Below, piece after piece: positions 38,361-50,453 of a stretch of DNA of 64,000 nucleotides. The translations under genes were made by a program, and so were the position numbers. Below the pieces are notes generated by a model. That model was given only the letters and a program-made list of their open reading frames with translations, did no database searches and had not been told where the DNA came from. This DNA comes from Archilochus colubris (taxonomy: Eukaryota > Chordata > Aves > Apodiformes > Trochilidae), in NCBI GenBank assembly GCA_023079485.1, contig CM041084.1, positions 36,157,609 to 36,221,608 on the forward strand, given 5' to 3'. Numbering within the stretch: the first letter of the stretch is position 1; every line of letters starts with the position of its first letter.

Positions 38361-40710
38361 TAGGGAAAAAAAAAGAGAGAGAATAATTAGTAAGGATCAA
38401 AAACCAATATTGCTTTTAGTCCTTCAAGTGAAGAGGAAAATTAAACAGAGATGTGATTGAAATATATTTTTTTATCCTTGCAAGAAGGCTGAGAATGTCA
38501 AGTATAGTAGAAAACTATTCTTTATTTTTTAAAATCTATACTTTCCTTATCCTTTTTCACTTCCACTTCTGTTCAGTCCTTTTTCCTGTGGAAGGTCATA
38601 TCAACTACTGAAGCAAACAAGTGGCTCTCTGAGTATTTTAGATTTTCTCCTTAACACAGAACTTAAACATCTTAAGTAGCAGTTTGCTGCTATGATAAAA
38701 TAATGGCAAAGTAATATAAAAGCCATAAATGTCATATTTTTATTAAAAAGAAAAGTATTTGCATTTCAACATGAAATTAACTTATTAGTCAAAGTAATAT
38801 CTGCTAGACTGCTCACTGGACAGGAGGTGGAAGAGAGGAGGCATTGCATGAAAGAGTGAGTCTCATATGTTGTGTATAAGTTCTTTAATTTTTAAATTGT
38901 TGAGATTTGTGAGTGTGTTCACATTTTGAGTAAAATGCACTTGATGAATACACTGGTGGAGATACAAGCATGAATTCATATGTGTAAAAAATAGAAAATT
39001 TCCACTGGGAAAGCCTTTGACTGACCACAAAGTGCTACTGAGCCTGACTTAATCAATTTCTGCATTACTGAACAAAGGGGTAATGCAAGCATTATGAAGG
39101 ATAACTCTCTAACATCATTTAACCTTGTTTTGCCCTTTCCCTCTCACTACCAATATGGAAACCAATTAGCAAATGAGTAAGAAAAGATCAAAATTCTTTT
39201 CAATGAAAACAAAGACTCAGCCACCTCTTCCTTGCAAAAAGAAGTCTTCATTGCTGGTTGGGTGTAATATTGGCAAATGGTGATTCCCCAAAACAACTGA
39301 CAGAGCTAGACCTACCTTAGCTGACACCTTAAAGATCTGAATGAAATTCAGTGATTAAAAGTGTTTAAATTGAAAGGTGTAGATATTGGTATAGAAATAC
39401 TAAATAACTAGTATACAGCAGAAGAATGGAATGTTACTGATCAGGTGACTGAGAAATCAGGCTGTGGTTGTTCAGGATACTTCAGGGTATCCAAGGAACT
39501 CTGAAAAGCTTTTCAGCTAAGGAATGCTCTTTCTTTGCATTAGAAGCATCTATTTTGTCTTCATTTTACTCGGAGTTAAACTTACCATACTCCTCTTCTT
39601 GCAAATTTCTGTTTTAATGAAAAATGTACCAGCACTGGTGATCGTGTTATTTGCTGTATCAAAGTTTTCCTCATATTTATTTGAGTCCACTGCTGCTGGG
39701 CATGATGGGACAAGCATGCTAGTTGCAAGGCTACAGTGTATGTAGAAGAGTGATTTTATTCAAACAAGAAGTGGCTGCTAGGTATGCATTTTATTAACAA
39801 TCATGCAGAGTAACAGTCTGTAATTTTTTTCATCTTTAAAGTACACCTAAAACTAGATCCCTGAACAATGAATCAGTAAGTTGGAAAACACATTTGGACT
39901 TCCTTAAAAGAAATACACTAAGGAAGCAGAAGAAAAAAATTTAAAAAAAAAAAAAAGAAAAGAACATGATTTCAAATAGCACATGCTAGAATAGTGTTTA
40001 ATAACTTTTAATTTTGGTAACACGTATTCCTTTTGTAGGTTCCTTTGTCTCTTTGTTCTGTATGTGTGCATGACTTAAAAAATATACAAATACTTTCTTA
40101 GGTTGGCCAATGTTTCTGTAGAACCCTCCCTGAAGAAATACTGGTTTATGTTCCCTTGCAGTCATGTGTGTAGAAAACAGTGAAGAGTTTTCACTTTGTC
40201 TTGTGATGACATCAGTTGGTGCTGATACAAAACTGCAGATACTTCAGAATGATAATGCTTTCACAAGTTGGTTTTAATAGTTAAGTAAATATGGCTGTGG
40301 TCATTTCATCTCCATTTATCACACCCGGGAAAATACTGATGTCAGAAGAAAAATTATTTTCAGGCCTCAAAGAGTATGATATAAATGATGTGCAGGAAAA
40401 GGGCTAACTTCTTTTTGTTTAAAGAAAACTTAGCAAAAAACTTTAGATTTTTTTTCAGTTCAGTGAACTGTTTATTTTTAACGGTTCACTAAATTGTATC
40501 AAGAAAATACTCATCTCCTACTACAATACTTAAAGTAAACACTAAACTTCTGACAGCTTTTGCAACCCATGTAGAATGCCACAGCTCTTTGGGAAGAAGC
40601 TATCCCTTTTACTAAGACTGCATCCAACATGGCCTGTATCAGAGTCTTTGACTGCTGTGTGATTCTTGGCTTCTGTCACCACCCTTGGGCAGTATGGAGG
40701 TTTAAAGGGC

Positions 40711-40935
40711 ACATGAGCAGGATTAGGGGGCCAATAAACTGTGAGGCCTGAGTCACAGGCTCAGCTCAGTCCTGAGCAAGCCAGCAGAGAGGTCAGTCGC
40801 TCTTGGAGCAACAGCACCGATCCAGGCTAGTCAACCCTGAGGGCTATAGGCTCAGAGCACTGTTTGTGAGTCTCTGCTGGAACACCTGGCTGGACCTTGA
40901 AGCGCCGTGCTCGCATTCTCCACGAGATGTAGCGA
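40711..40935 (+). mobile_element. family A LTR fragment, sense part of a rearranged copy
   Basis: From 'catgagcagg' at 40,712 the plus strand follows the reverse complement of the 16.4-kb LTR through its CCAATAAA signal (40,731-40,738), the 'agcagagaggtcag' block and 'ggaccttgaag'. The copy is therefore in the plus orientation, opposite to the one at 16.4 kb. It lacks the U3 start. After about 40,905 it diverges and carries extra sequence with several CpGs (40,903-40,935) that the 16.4-kb copy lacks; this may be part of a longer U5 deleted there. An open frame of 67 codons overlaps it by chance. Confidence 0.8.
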
Positions 40936-40966
40936 GACAAACCTCTTTTAGGTTCGCTTTTAGGAC

Positions 40967-41078
40967 CGCCAACCAACCACCACAAACCACAAAACACCAC
41001 CTATAACCCTCAGGGCACACCACACCACCCAAACAACACCCCCCACCAACACACCACCACCCACCACCCCCAACCCCA
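40967..41078. repeat. C/A-rich low-complexity tract within the rearranged LTR
   Basis: About 110 bp of CCA, CAA, ACC and CACC units with almost no G or T on the plus strand. A short island at 41,001-41,020 interrupts it and resembles the 'caaccctgagggc' part of the LTR. The tract sits exactly between the sense and antisense LTR parts. Confidence 0.85.
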
Positions 41079-41176
41079 GCAGTAGGGGCCCACCCTAATT
41101 AGGCACAGGTGGGCTTAACACAAGCTCATGCCACTCCCTGGCAACTAGTGGCACCTGGTTGCCTCATTTCACTACA
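41079..41176 (-). mobile_element. family A LTR fragment, antisense U3 start
   Basis: The plus strand matches the right-hand 100 bp of the 16.4-kb LTR in the same orientation ('gcacaggtgggcttaacac', 'tggcacctggttgcctc', ending 'tttcactaca' at 41,176). The fragment begins at the LTR position where the sense part at 40,711 also begins, so the two fragments abut at one LTR coordinate but face opposite ways. No target duplication was found at the outer edges. Confidence 0.8.
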
Positions 41177-44100
41177 ATCTACTGCTCTTTTCTTTGTTGA
41201 GATGCACAGACCAGAACATAAAACATACTTAAAATATGGGTAGAGCAAGGGGTCCCTAGTGGCAAAATGACCTTTGTTTTGTTGTGACTATCTCTCCTAA
41301 TGACAGCCCACATTTTGTGACTGGTCTTGTAAACTTCACTCAGAATTTCAAAGAGTTGTTATTGATGGCTCCAACAGCCTTTCCATGAATGGAAACTATT
41401 TTCTCTGACTCCAGCATCAGGTATGCAGAGTTTAGTTTATTTTTCCCTTAGTACATTATTCCACAGTGATGAATATGGAAGTTTGCCTGTCCCTGAGTGT
41501 TGTGCACACTCACTCAGTATGCCTTTTTTAGTTCCTTGCTGTCAGTTTGGCATCCAACTGTCTGGAAGAAGTCTTGGTACTATCCATACACTGCATTTTC
41601 CAGATAATTGACAAAGATGTTGACTTAAACTGGTTTTGACACTGATCTTTAGAAGATCCTGAGATTTATATCAATGTGTCTTGCACATATTTAGCAATGC
41701 ATTTATGACTAAAGAGGTTTTACTTAAGTTTGCTATTCATGTTTTATTCAATGTGTATTTAAGGTGTCCTTCCATGGCTCACTCAGACTTCGAATGTTTC
41801 TACTTTTTTTTACTTATTTAAAATTTACAAATATTTTGGCTTAGTGGTTTGTCTCATGGAAGCATATCACTGTCTCCTGTGAAAGGCTATTCACTTCTCT
41901 AGGTCCCAGTGCTAGCCAACAGACTAGGGACAGGCTTAAAATTTGCAAACAAAACTTGACTTTTGTACAAATTGAAAATGCCAGCCATCTGCCTCCTTCT
42001 GTTTCAGCCTGTGGTTGTGTGACATTTCCCTATCCTGGCAACAGAAGTAATATCAGAGAGAAACTCATTTGATAGTATCCTTTTTGCCTGGAGTTAGGAG
42101 AGCACCTCTCCAGTTTGTTACTTGTTGACTGTCATTTATTGTGCAAATTTATCAAATGTGCTCTTGGACCTGTTGGAAAGTGTCAGTCTTTGAATGACAT
42201 TTCCAGAGCATACCTCAATTCAGTGATTTATTGAGGTAATATATCATCCAAGTAAGGTCCTTAAACTGCGTTTTTGCACTAGATGATACCATTCCAAAGA
42301 GAAGGAAATCTGACTCAATGTTTAGTTGTGTAATAAAAGGTATGTCAGGAAGCAAGACACACATGAAACACTAAACGTGTTTGCCTCCAGGTATACTGGC
42401 ATCCTTGCCCCTTATTTCACAAGCAGGTTAGTGTGTTGAATAGGCCTCCATATCTGGTCGCTAAGGTCTTGGTCTCCTTGACAACTAAACTTTTCAAAGA
42501 TTACATGAAAAACTTTTTTTTTAGCCCTCAAGCGGTTTTAGTGCTTTAAAATGTCAGAGAAAAGATCCTCTAGTCCCAAGAGTAAGGAAGAGGTGGTAAT
42601 GGAGAGGGAATAGAATATTTAAAAACATGTTTACAGAATAATTCACCACAGGACAGCCCAGTAGGAATGCCCTCAAAAATCAGATTATCTGAATTTAAAA
42701 TTATTAAGAAAAATATTGCTTCAGAATAGATTGGGCTTTTGGTGGCAGAATGAAACATTTCACCTCTAATTTACCTCTCTGAATTCAGCTAAGGTTGGTA
42801 GCAGGAATGCCACTTTACTATGCTTTTTGTCTGCCACTGAAAGAATTCACAGGGAATGAGCTTCAGCCTTGACTTTTTTCTTGGCTTTTTTGTTAGAAAT
42901 GTGAGGTTGTGTTAGCTGGGAGTTGGAACCACTGTTTGGGGCAGGGTTGAGAGTACATCTGCCTTTGTGGTGGACTAATTTAGGTTTTGCTAAAACAATG
43001 GCTTAGTTTTAAGAAATGCCATTTCTGCCTTCCATAATAAGCTAAATAGCCCTGTGCCATCTGCACATACAGAGGAAGCCCTTTGTGCAAGATGGGCCTT
43101 TTCCTTCACAGCAGTTCCTCAGTTTGGGGTCTAAATAAGATATTGCCAAGTATGTAGGAGAGAAAAGCACGAAATTCCAGAGGAAAAAGAGCCACCAAAC
43201 TGTTTAGGAAGTTGACTTGGACAGGGGTAGGCCCTGGCCCAAATTGGTGCTGTCAAGGAAGCTCTTCTGATGGGTGGACCCTGCAAGTGTGCCCTTCCTA
43301 AGAAGTGACATGGAGAGAAGGGGCAAAGCTTGTTTCTGTGGCTCAGAGGCAGAGGAGGCAAAAGTGGTGAGGGTCAAAAAAAGGATGCTGCACTGAGGAA
43401 CCAGTGGGCACCTCAGCTTTGGCCTTCTTTTCCAGCAGGGCTTGCTCACCATCATGGGAAGCTAGTGGTAGCCTCTGTTTTGTAGGTGGTTGCCAGTGCC
43501 TGAAATGGCCTTCACCTGAACCTGTACTTACAGAAGTAATTAAGGAGGAGACAGTGAGGAAAACAGCTGAAGGGAAAACTTTGCCTGAGGTTCAATATTT
43601 GCAGACTTGGGGGAAGACCAAGACTGTTGTCTGTAATCAACAGAAGGTCCATCTGTGGGAACAGTAGCCTCATCTCACTGTTCCTGTTCCATACTGACTG
43701 GTCTACTGGTTTACCAAAGATTGTCATTATAACTTTGTGTCTTCATTTATGCCAGCCTTCAAATGTTCTGAAACAGAGTTCTTTTTAATTTGTTCAGATT
43801 AAGGGCCAGTGTCTTAGATCAGGACATCTAGGAATGGCAAAGCAGGTGACGGGTACATGTTGAGGAAGGTACATGAATGTGAATTCAGCATACTCTTTTT
43901 GTTGTTGTTTTGGTTTTGGTGCTTTCTTCAGTTACAGTTTGTCTCATTCTGCACATGTGATGCAATCTAGTGTAATTTCATTGACAGTTGCCATCAGTTG
44001 TCTGAAAAAGAACTACTGTAATTTTTGACTGGTACACCCAGCTGCCATGATTCGGATTAATGGAGTGCCACCCACTGGGTAAACAGTAAACTCTTGTAGG

Positions 44101-44759
44101 TTCTATTTCACAAGATCTGTGATTGACTGATGACATCTAATTCTGTTATGGGAAAAGAGATTGATATGCAAACAAGTTGCCCTTTGCTGATGATTCTTCA
44201 TTTCACAGATCTCCCTCTGAACAGGCACCTAGGCTTGGTTGATGACAACCTCAACATATCCATGAACTTTTGGAATCTAAATTGAATTCTAAATTTCACT
44301 TGTCTAACTATGCTATCCTATCTTCAGTTCAAGTGTGACAATAGGGTCAACTGATGGCTGTCCATTCTGCTTATTCTTAACTCATTCAAGTTAAGACCTC
44401 TATTTCATGATTTACCATTCAAAGCCATAGTAAATCACTTCAGTTTGAATCGATACATTCTGCATATTGCCCCATCATGCCCAGCAGCTTGGGGTTCATC
44501 CTCTGGTCTTTCCACAGTCTCCGATTCAGTTCACTGTATTGCTATTGGATTTGGTTTAACCATTGTATTTGAGAGACTGTCTCCTTACAGGCCACAACAA
44601 GCTGAAAGTTTTCTGTGTTCACACTGAAGCCACAAGCTGACAACAAACTTGCTGGCTGTGCACTAGGAGTATTTGTGATATCTTGGGTAGGAGAGTGCAG
44701 ATACCATACTGCTACCATACCTGTACCTGTAAACTCCTGAAGCAGTGAGACCTTTTGCT
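41177..44759. other. gene-free sequence, possible upstream part of gypsy relic
   Basis: No gene is recognised. The stretch just before the reverse transcriptase relic (about 43.9-44.75 kb) might hold decayed gag or protease sequence of the same element, but I could not identify a zinc knuckle or the protease active-site triad in any frame. Confidence 0.5.
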
Positions 44760-45545
44760 CTAGAAGATAATCGCTGTCTGACCCAGAAGTTAGGGATGAG
44801 TTGGACTACCTCAGTTAAAGGACTGACAAGGAATTCCCAGTTTCTGATACCTTAAGTAGATGGCTGCGACTTTGTCAAATAAAGCTTTGGCCTCTTGCAG
44901 CTTTGTATAGGTGACTAAGCCCTGCTCTAATCACAGTTGAGAGTTGGTGGCCTCTGCATCTCATTAATAAACTAGAGCTCTTGAACTAGAGCTCTTGAAA
45001 CATGCCTTTTCAGGGAGCATAAACTCATCTGACAGGGTGCTGAGAGGAGATATTTTTCTGCAGTTGGTACAGGTAAATCCTGTCCTATTCCTTGCCTTTC
45101 TAATGCTCCAGCAGCATTCCAGCATTTTATTTACAACATTCAGAGGAAGATGTTAGACTAGGATGTAGAAGCATGTCTGGATGACACCCATATTTATTTT
45201 GGGAACCAAGGAACAACACAGTTGGCATGTTCAACTTGTCCTCAAATGCCTCCACCATAATAACCTGTTTGCCAAGCTGGAAAAATGCAAATGTGATCAG
45301 ACGGTTGTGGAATTTGTGGGCTACAAAATTGCCATTGGGGATGAACTAGGGAAGGTTCTTTGTGGAATTGCTGTTTTCATTGGCTGGGTTTTCCTGGGGG
45401 ATATGTGGAGGACATTGTGTCTGTGGTGCAGAATCTTTTGACAAATTTCACACACATTTACCCAAGATGCAGAGATTTCGAAGTCTGGAGACCAGCCTTA
45501 CTAGTCCCTCTGTTTAGGACAGGGTGCACTTTGTTTAGGTAGGAA
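44760..45545 (+). pseudogene. Ty3/gypsy-type reverse transcriptase relic
   Basis: Conceptual translation in three shifting frames gives the ordered blocks of a Ty3/gypsy (Metaviridae) polymerase. First frame, 44,771-44,983: an 'LSDPE...DELDYL' block, then 'LWPL...LYR', then 'ITVESWWPLHLINKLELL'. Second frame: 'LSNAPAAFQHF' at 45,096-45,128, the hallmark of gypsy rather than retroviral or LINE enzymes, followed by CLDD at 45,174-45,185, equivalent to the catalytic YxDD box. Third frame, from 45,181: 'LFAKLEKC' at 45,265-45,288 and 'GYKI' at 45,319-45,330. A last block, 45,430-45,540, has the thumb-like 'NFTHIYPR' segment. Several stops and at least three frame changes show it is dead. I saw no LTRs, RNase H, integrase or gag with confidence. 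Functional domestication is unlikely given the stops. Confidence 0.82.
44970..44997. repeat. 14-bp tandem duplication in the RT relic
   Basis: AACTAGAGCTCTTG occurs twice in direct succession, without mismatch. Its length is not a multiple of three, so it shifts the reading frame of the relic and is one of the visible lesions. Confidence 0.9.
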
Positions 45546-48500
45546 TGAACTAAACTTAATGGATTTTTTTGATCATGGAATTTCTTGCTCTTCCAATGTT
45601 TTCCAAGTCTTCCTCTGTCCTGTAGAAGATCATGACAAAAATTATTGTGGGGTTTCTAAAAGAAAAATGTAAGCTAACAGGTAGTAGTACAGATACTGTT
45701 GTCTAATGTGCTCTCCTTGAGGTGCAGATACAGAGTCTCAACTTTAGCATTCTGGAGCATTGCATTAAAATATCTGTGACACCTGAATGTTCAATATCCA
45801 GGACACTCTATGTAAGGGGAAAATTAAGAATTATCTTTCCTTATGTTTTCCACATATCCACTCTTACTCCACTATTTGATCTGTAGAATATTTCCTCCAT
45901 TTCATATTTAATTTGAAAGCCTGTGTGGCTTCAGGAAAGATGAGTACACACAGGCATGTTTACGAATATTTTGTATCCTCAACAATACTTCATTGAAAGA
46001 CCTTGCCATTCACCATTTTCTAGGACATCACATCTCACTGTAAGCCCCCAGCTTCTTCTATGGTCCTCTGCCAGGATTTTACACCTGTCCAGGAACTATC
46101 AGACTGTGCAACTGGAAGCATGGAAAGATAAACCTTAATTTTTAAAATTTTCTGGTTTGGTAGCTTTGGTATTCTGAGTGTAAGAAGGTTGAGAGCCCCT
46201 GAAGGAGGGGACGTGTCACTCTGAATGTGGCTGTATTAGGAGCTGCTCATGCTTCACATCAATTTACATCTGGTTTAAAGTCCTCTGAAAGGGTTATGAG
46301 GTTTATCTGATAGAGACAGAGGGTAAAAGTATTCTATGTCTGAATTGTTGATTGATTGCATACAGTAGTACAACAAATAATTCTTACTATGACTCACATT
46401 CACCTATGGGGTTTCCCATGAGGCTTGATAATAGATTTATGTGGGTAGCTTGGCTTTCCTTTTTTACCCCTGGTTAATAAGAGGAAAAAAAAATTCCCAT
46501 CTATATTATTGTTTTCATAGAGATATTTCTTGTATAAAGCTACTATTCAAAACATGTTTCCCATTTATAAAAACGTCTGTTTTATGTTGCTGTGACATGG
46601 AAAGCTATTACCTCTGTTCTGTGTATCCATCTTTCTCAATATATGCTGTGCTGCAAGGGACCCTGCCCCAGCTACAGAAAACCTGTAAAACAAGGCATAT
46701 TACGGCTTATCTACAAGCACTTCATGTCACAAAGAAATTCCCTGTCTGATTAGCACCCAAGTATTAACTCCTTCACTGCTACTGTCACTAGAAACTAGAG
46801 CTGGCTGTAGCAATTAAGTAATTTTGTGACTCTGGCATTTTACACCTCAATAAAAGCATTGTTCTCCTCGAAATTCTCTTTCTTATTAATTTGCTTGACA
46901 CACCTTAAGCTTTTCATTAACTCAACCATCTTTGTTGCCTTTTGGTGAAGTGATAATAAAATTACAGATTAAGTGGTAGCAAAATGACTCAGCTAAAAAG
47001 CGATTGTTTCTTCTGTACCTTTAATCAATAACATTTATCTCTGAAATATAATCATATAATTGACTGTGTTAGTAACTAGTGGATGAGCATGGCTCCTTTT
47101 AATGTCAAGGGGTGATCTAAGAGGTGTCAAAGGGAGAATAATACCTACCAAAGACGACATCAAAAGCCTGGGAATATCCTTGTGTTCCTCTCTTTTAGTC
47201 TGCCTTTTTCTCTAATTACCTCACTGATCGTTCACTGTAGATTAGATTATATCCTTGTTGCCTTGGTGGAGGTACATTGAGGCTGCAATCCTATAAAAAC
47301 GTTTAGGAGACATTTCCTATGGGTCCTCAGTTTCACTGGGAAAATGGACAGTGCTGTATATTCCTCTTCTACTGCTGGACAGCTTTGCTAAAGAGCCTGT
47401 ACAGATAGTCATCCTGCTTTCTGTCTTATTTTTTAATTTTCTTTTAAGGACAATACCTGAAGGAAAGTGTAACTGCTCTTTGTGGAATCTGTGCATTGGG
47501 AAGAAGAGGAAATAGAGAGGTCTCTTCCTAATCTTCCCAAGAGATCATGGTACTGGTTCAGTAACAGCACCAGGCTTGCCCTAAAAACAAGGTCTGGCTT
47601 AGGATCCTGGACTACATTTTGTTTGCAACAGGAAGGATGAATCAACAATTTAGGTGTGAGAACGAGCCTATATTGGTGAAAAAGTGGACTCTGGTTTCTT
47701 ATCTCTCTCTATTCCCCTTTCCTGAACAGGAAAGACGAGGAATCAGTACTCAGTGGGAGTGTGCTCCACAGCTCATTCTTTCACTATGTTTGTGGCTCTT
47801 TTGGGTTTTGAAATTCATCATGAGGGTATGCAATTGGAAAATAAAAAATGTCTCTTCCCCTCAGTTCTACTGAAAACTTAAAACAATAAATTGGAGATTT
47901 GGCATGTTTGCCTGAGACTAAGATTTTGTTTAAAATGCAAGGCTTCCTTAATCCCTTAAAATCCACAGGATCCCAAGCATTTGATTACCTAAAGACCTGC
48001 TGTACTGTTTTCATTTTGTGTTAAAGTGATTATAAGGGATTCAGCCATTGTAAGGGTTGCCTCTTTTGTTCACATATCTCAACAGACTCTTGAGAAGGTG
48101 TTAACTACTGACAGAGATCTTTATCTTGTTTCAGAATTCTTCATAAAATACAGCCTAGGAAATTTCCTAAGGCATTTTTATCTTAATAAAACCTGCAAGT
48201 TTTCAAAGGGAAGGTGAAATGGAAACGACAATTACTGCTGAAATGCAACAACTACAGAGAGAGATCTGTGATCCCACCCCTGGCAGGTGCATGCTCTGTC
48301 CACATGAAATTACCAGCTTCTATCTTCAGAGGTTTGCTGAGTGAAAAGGCTGTTTGTGAATCTAATTGCCAAAAATGCTCCAACTTGCCTGTGAAGTCAT
48401 TACACCTACATATAATAAATAGAAAGACAATTAACCTTTCAGAGTTTAAGCATCTTTCCCTCCTAGGTCTGAGACCATCCCACCAAATCCTTCCTGTTCC

Positions 48501-50453
48501 CATTAAACAGCAAGAGGCACTGAGGCACAACAAGGTAATATTAGGGAAAAGGGGGGAGTTTGCCATCTCTCTGGTTTTCTTGTTCCAGGTGACACAGTGG
48601 CTAAAACTTGGAGTTGAACTCCATTCCCCTGACCCTTACTTGCTTGCTCTAAACAGTACATAATGGACTGATGTCTCCAAATGAATGTAGAGGGGAAAAA
48701 AAGGCATTCTGTTCTCTTAAATGAAGAGAATAGCACCCAAACTTCATAATTGGAAGGTGGCCAGTTAAGATATTTCTACCATACAGTGACTAATAAGATA
48801 ATAAATATTACTGTTTTCTCCTAAAGCTGTCCTTTAAATCACTGCTTCCCTTCATTCTGTGAGTTAGCTGTGCTGTGGACATGTGATAACATGAAAAGTT
48901 TAGATGATCACTCCTTCTCCCACTCTATATTCACCGTTTCTGATCCTTTATGCTCTGCTTGTTTTCCAAGATATGTGCCCTGTCCTAGACCTCCACCCTC
49001 TTCCTCTCTGCTGCTCACTCCCTTGCCTGGTCTTTCTAATAGCTGCTGTCTCTGCAGCCCCAGTCATGCCCCTCTCTCTGGATGCCTCTGTTTTTTTCAA
49101 GTCTGCAGATAAAACTTGTTTCCATCCCTAGTCATACTGTAAAATAACTCGTCAGATAATTGGTTCTTTCACTAGCATACAGACCATTTCAGTGCTTGGT
49201 GAGTACTTGAAAATATTGTGAATACTTGTATAGTGCATGTATCTGTCAGAGAGGGATTTGTTGAACAGTACATGAACATTTTCTCTATCTTTAAAAAAAT
49301 TCTTGTGCAGTGCCTACTCCCCATCAACTTCAGTGGACACCTCACCAATGGCAGCAGGTAATGAAGTAATACTTTAGTTTTGGCTTGCCAAAGATAACCA
49401 TGATCACCTCTCTTGCTTGTGACAGTGATAAGAGCTGTGAAGAAGTTTCCCATGGAGTACTGCAGAGGAAAAAGAGGACAGAAGAACCCTGTGATGCCTC
49501 CTGATTGCTGATGCATCCTTTTACAGCAAGTCACACCTCTGTGGGTCAGGGTGAGAGGCCCCATGAGAGGAGGAGCAGGCTATGTCCACAGGGCAATGAA
49601 GAGGATAAAGTGGTTCTTCAAGCTCAGGGTGTGACCCATGAGGTGTCATATTAACACATCTGATACCTGTACATTAGTATGAGTGGAACAAGTAAAAACC
49701 TGCTTTAGAGAAGTTAAATTAAACAGTTGAAGGAAACAGTCATTTTCATAAGGAGATTCTCTATAAAAAAATCCTGGTACTTCATTATCTATTTATTCCT
49801 TTCAGTCATTTAATTTTATTTTATCCTTCATAAATAAAAAGGAGACAAAATCAAGTCTTTAAAAATGATTTGATGCCACAGTTTTGTGTAAACAGTATTG
49901 ATGGACTAGCTCTTTCCCAGTCTCTGATAATATTTTATCTTTCTCTCTATTCAACTCAATTTTAATGCTGTTTTAGAGATGCCTGTTAAGAGTCACGGAG
50001 TGATATAACAGTGGCTTTGCTAAGGCAAGAAACAAGCTTGTGTGCATATCTGTTAACATTTCAAAACTATGTTAAAAAAAATGCTAACGTATTGAAATCA
50101 TGACACCATTCTTTCGAAATACTTCTAATGGTCAGTAGTGTGTTTCTGGGCATGTGGTCCCAATGATGTAAGCAGCACAAGATAAAAGATCCAGAAGGTA
50201 AATAGAGCCCTCAGGAGAGAGCATCTGATTTTCCACTGCTTTACCATCTGTAGTTGTATCCACTGCTGCATGGGCCATGCAGGCAGCTCAGGGCCTGGAC
50301 GTTGACTGTACATAATAATTTTTCAACAGAGTCATGCTTAGCAAACTTGGAAATCAGAGGAAAGTTGGGCCTGAAGCCTTTTTGAAGGTCCCATGTAGCT
50401 CCACTGAAGCTGTCCTGACTTGGAGGAGCTGTGACTACAGACTTGATGCTGAG
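45546..50453. other. gene-free sequence
   Basis: No gene recognised. A 149-codon plus-strand frame at 48,214-48,663 and a 104-codon frame opposite it are the longest. Neither shows a domain, hydrophobic signal or conserved motif I know. The part next to the gypsy relic (45.55-46.2 kb) may hold decayed RNase H or integrase sequence, but I could not find their motifs. Confidence 0.55.

Larger units (their letters stand above)
21481..40710. other. long gene-free A+T-rich stretch
   Basis: No gene, tRNA or mobile element is recognisable across about 19 kb. The longest frame is 147 codons on the minus strand at 36,537-36,980. It has no domain I recognise, and its C-terminal third is a hydrophobic Ser/Phe/Leu run caused by a pyrimidine-rich strand. 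Low-complexity items include an A-rich tract at 23,146-23,190, a C10 run at 25,720-25,729, A tracts near 28,967-29,001, a T19 tract at 32,306-32,324, a T/G tract at 32,808-32,872 and an A tract at 39,940-39,960. Several A+T-rich blocks with homeodomain-type TAATTA sites (listed separately) could be conserved noncoding elements. Confidence 0.55.

Noticed and set aside
43900..44750. Possible gag/protease remnant upstream of the gypsy relic
   Set aside because: I could not find a CCHC knuckle or a protease active-site triad in any frame; only proximity suggests it.
45956..46138. Possible integrase remnant downstream of the gypsy relic
   Set aside because: No HHCC or DDE-type pattern could be placed; the frame is only 60 codons.
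48214..48663. 149-codon plus-strand frame opposite a 104-codon minus frame
   Set aside because: Two conflicting frames in one place, neither with a known motif; chance opening is the simplest view.
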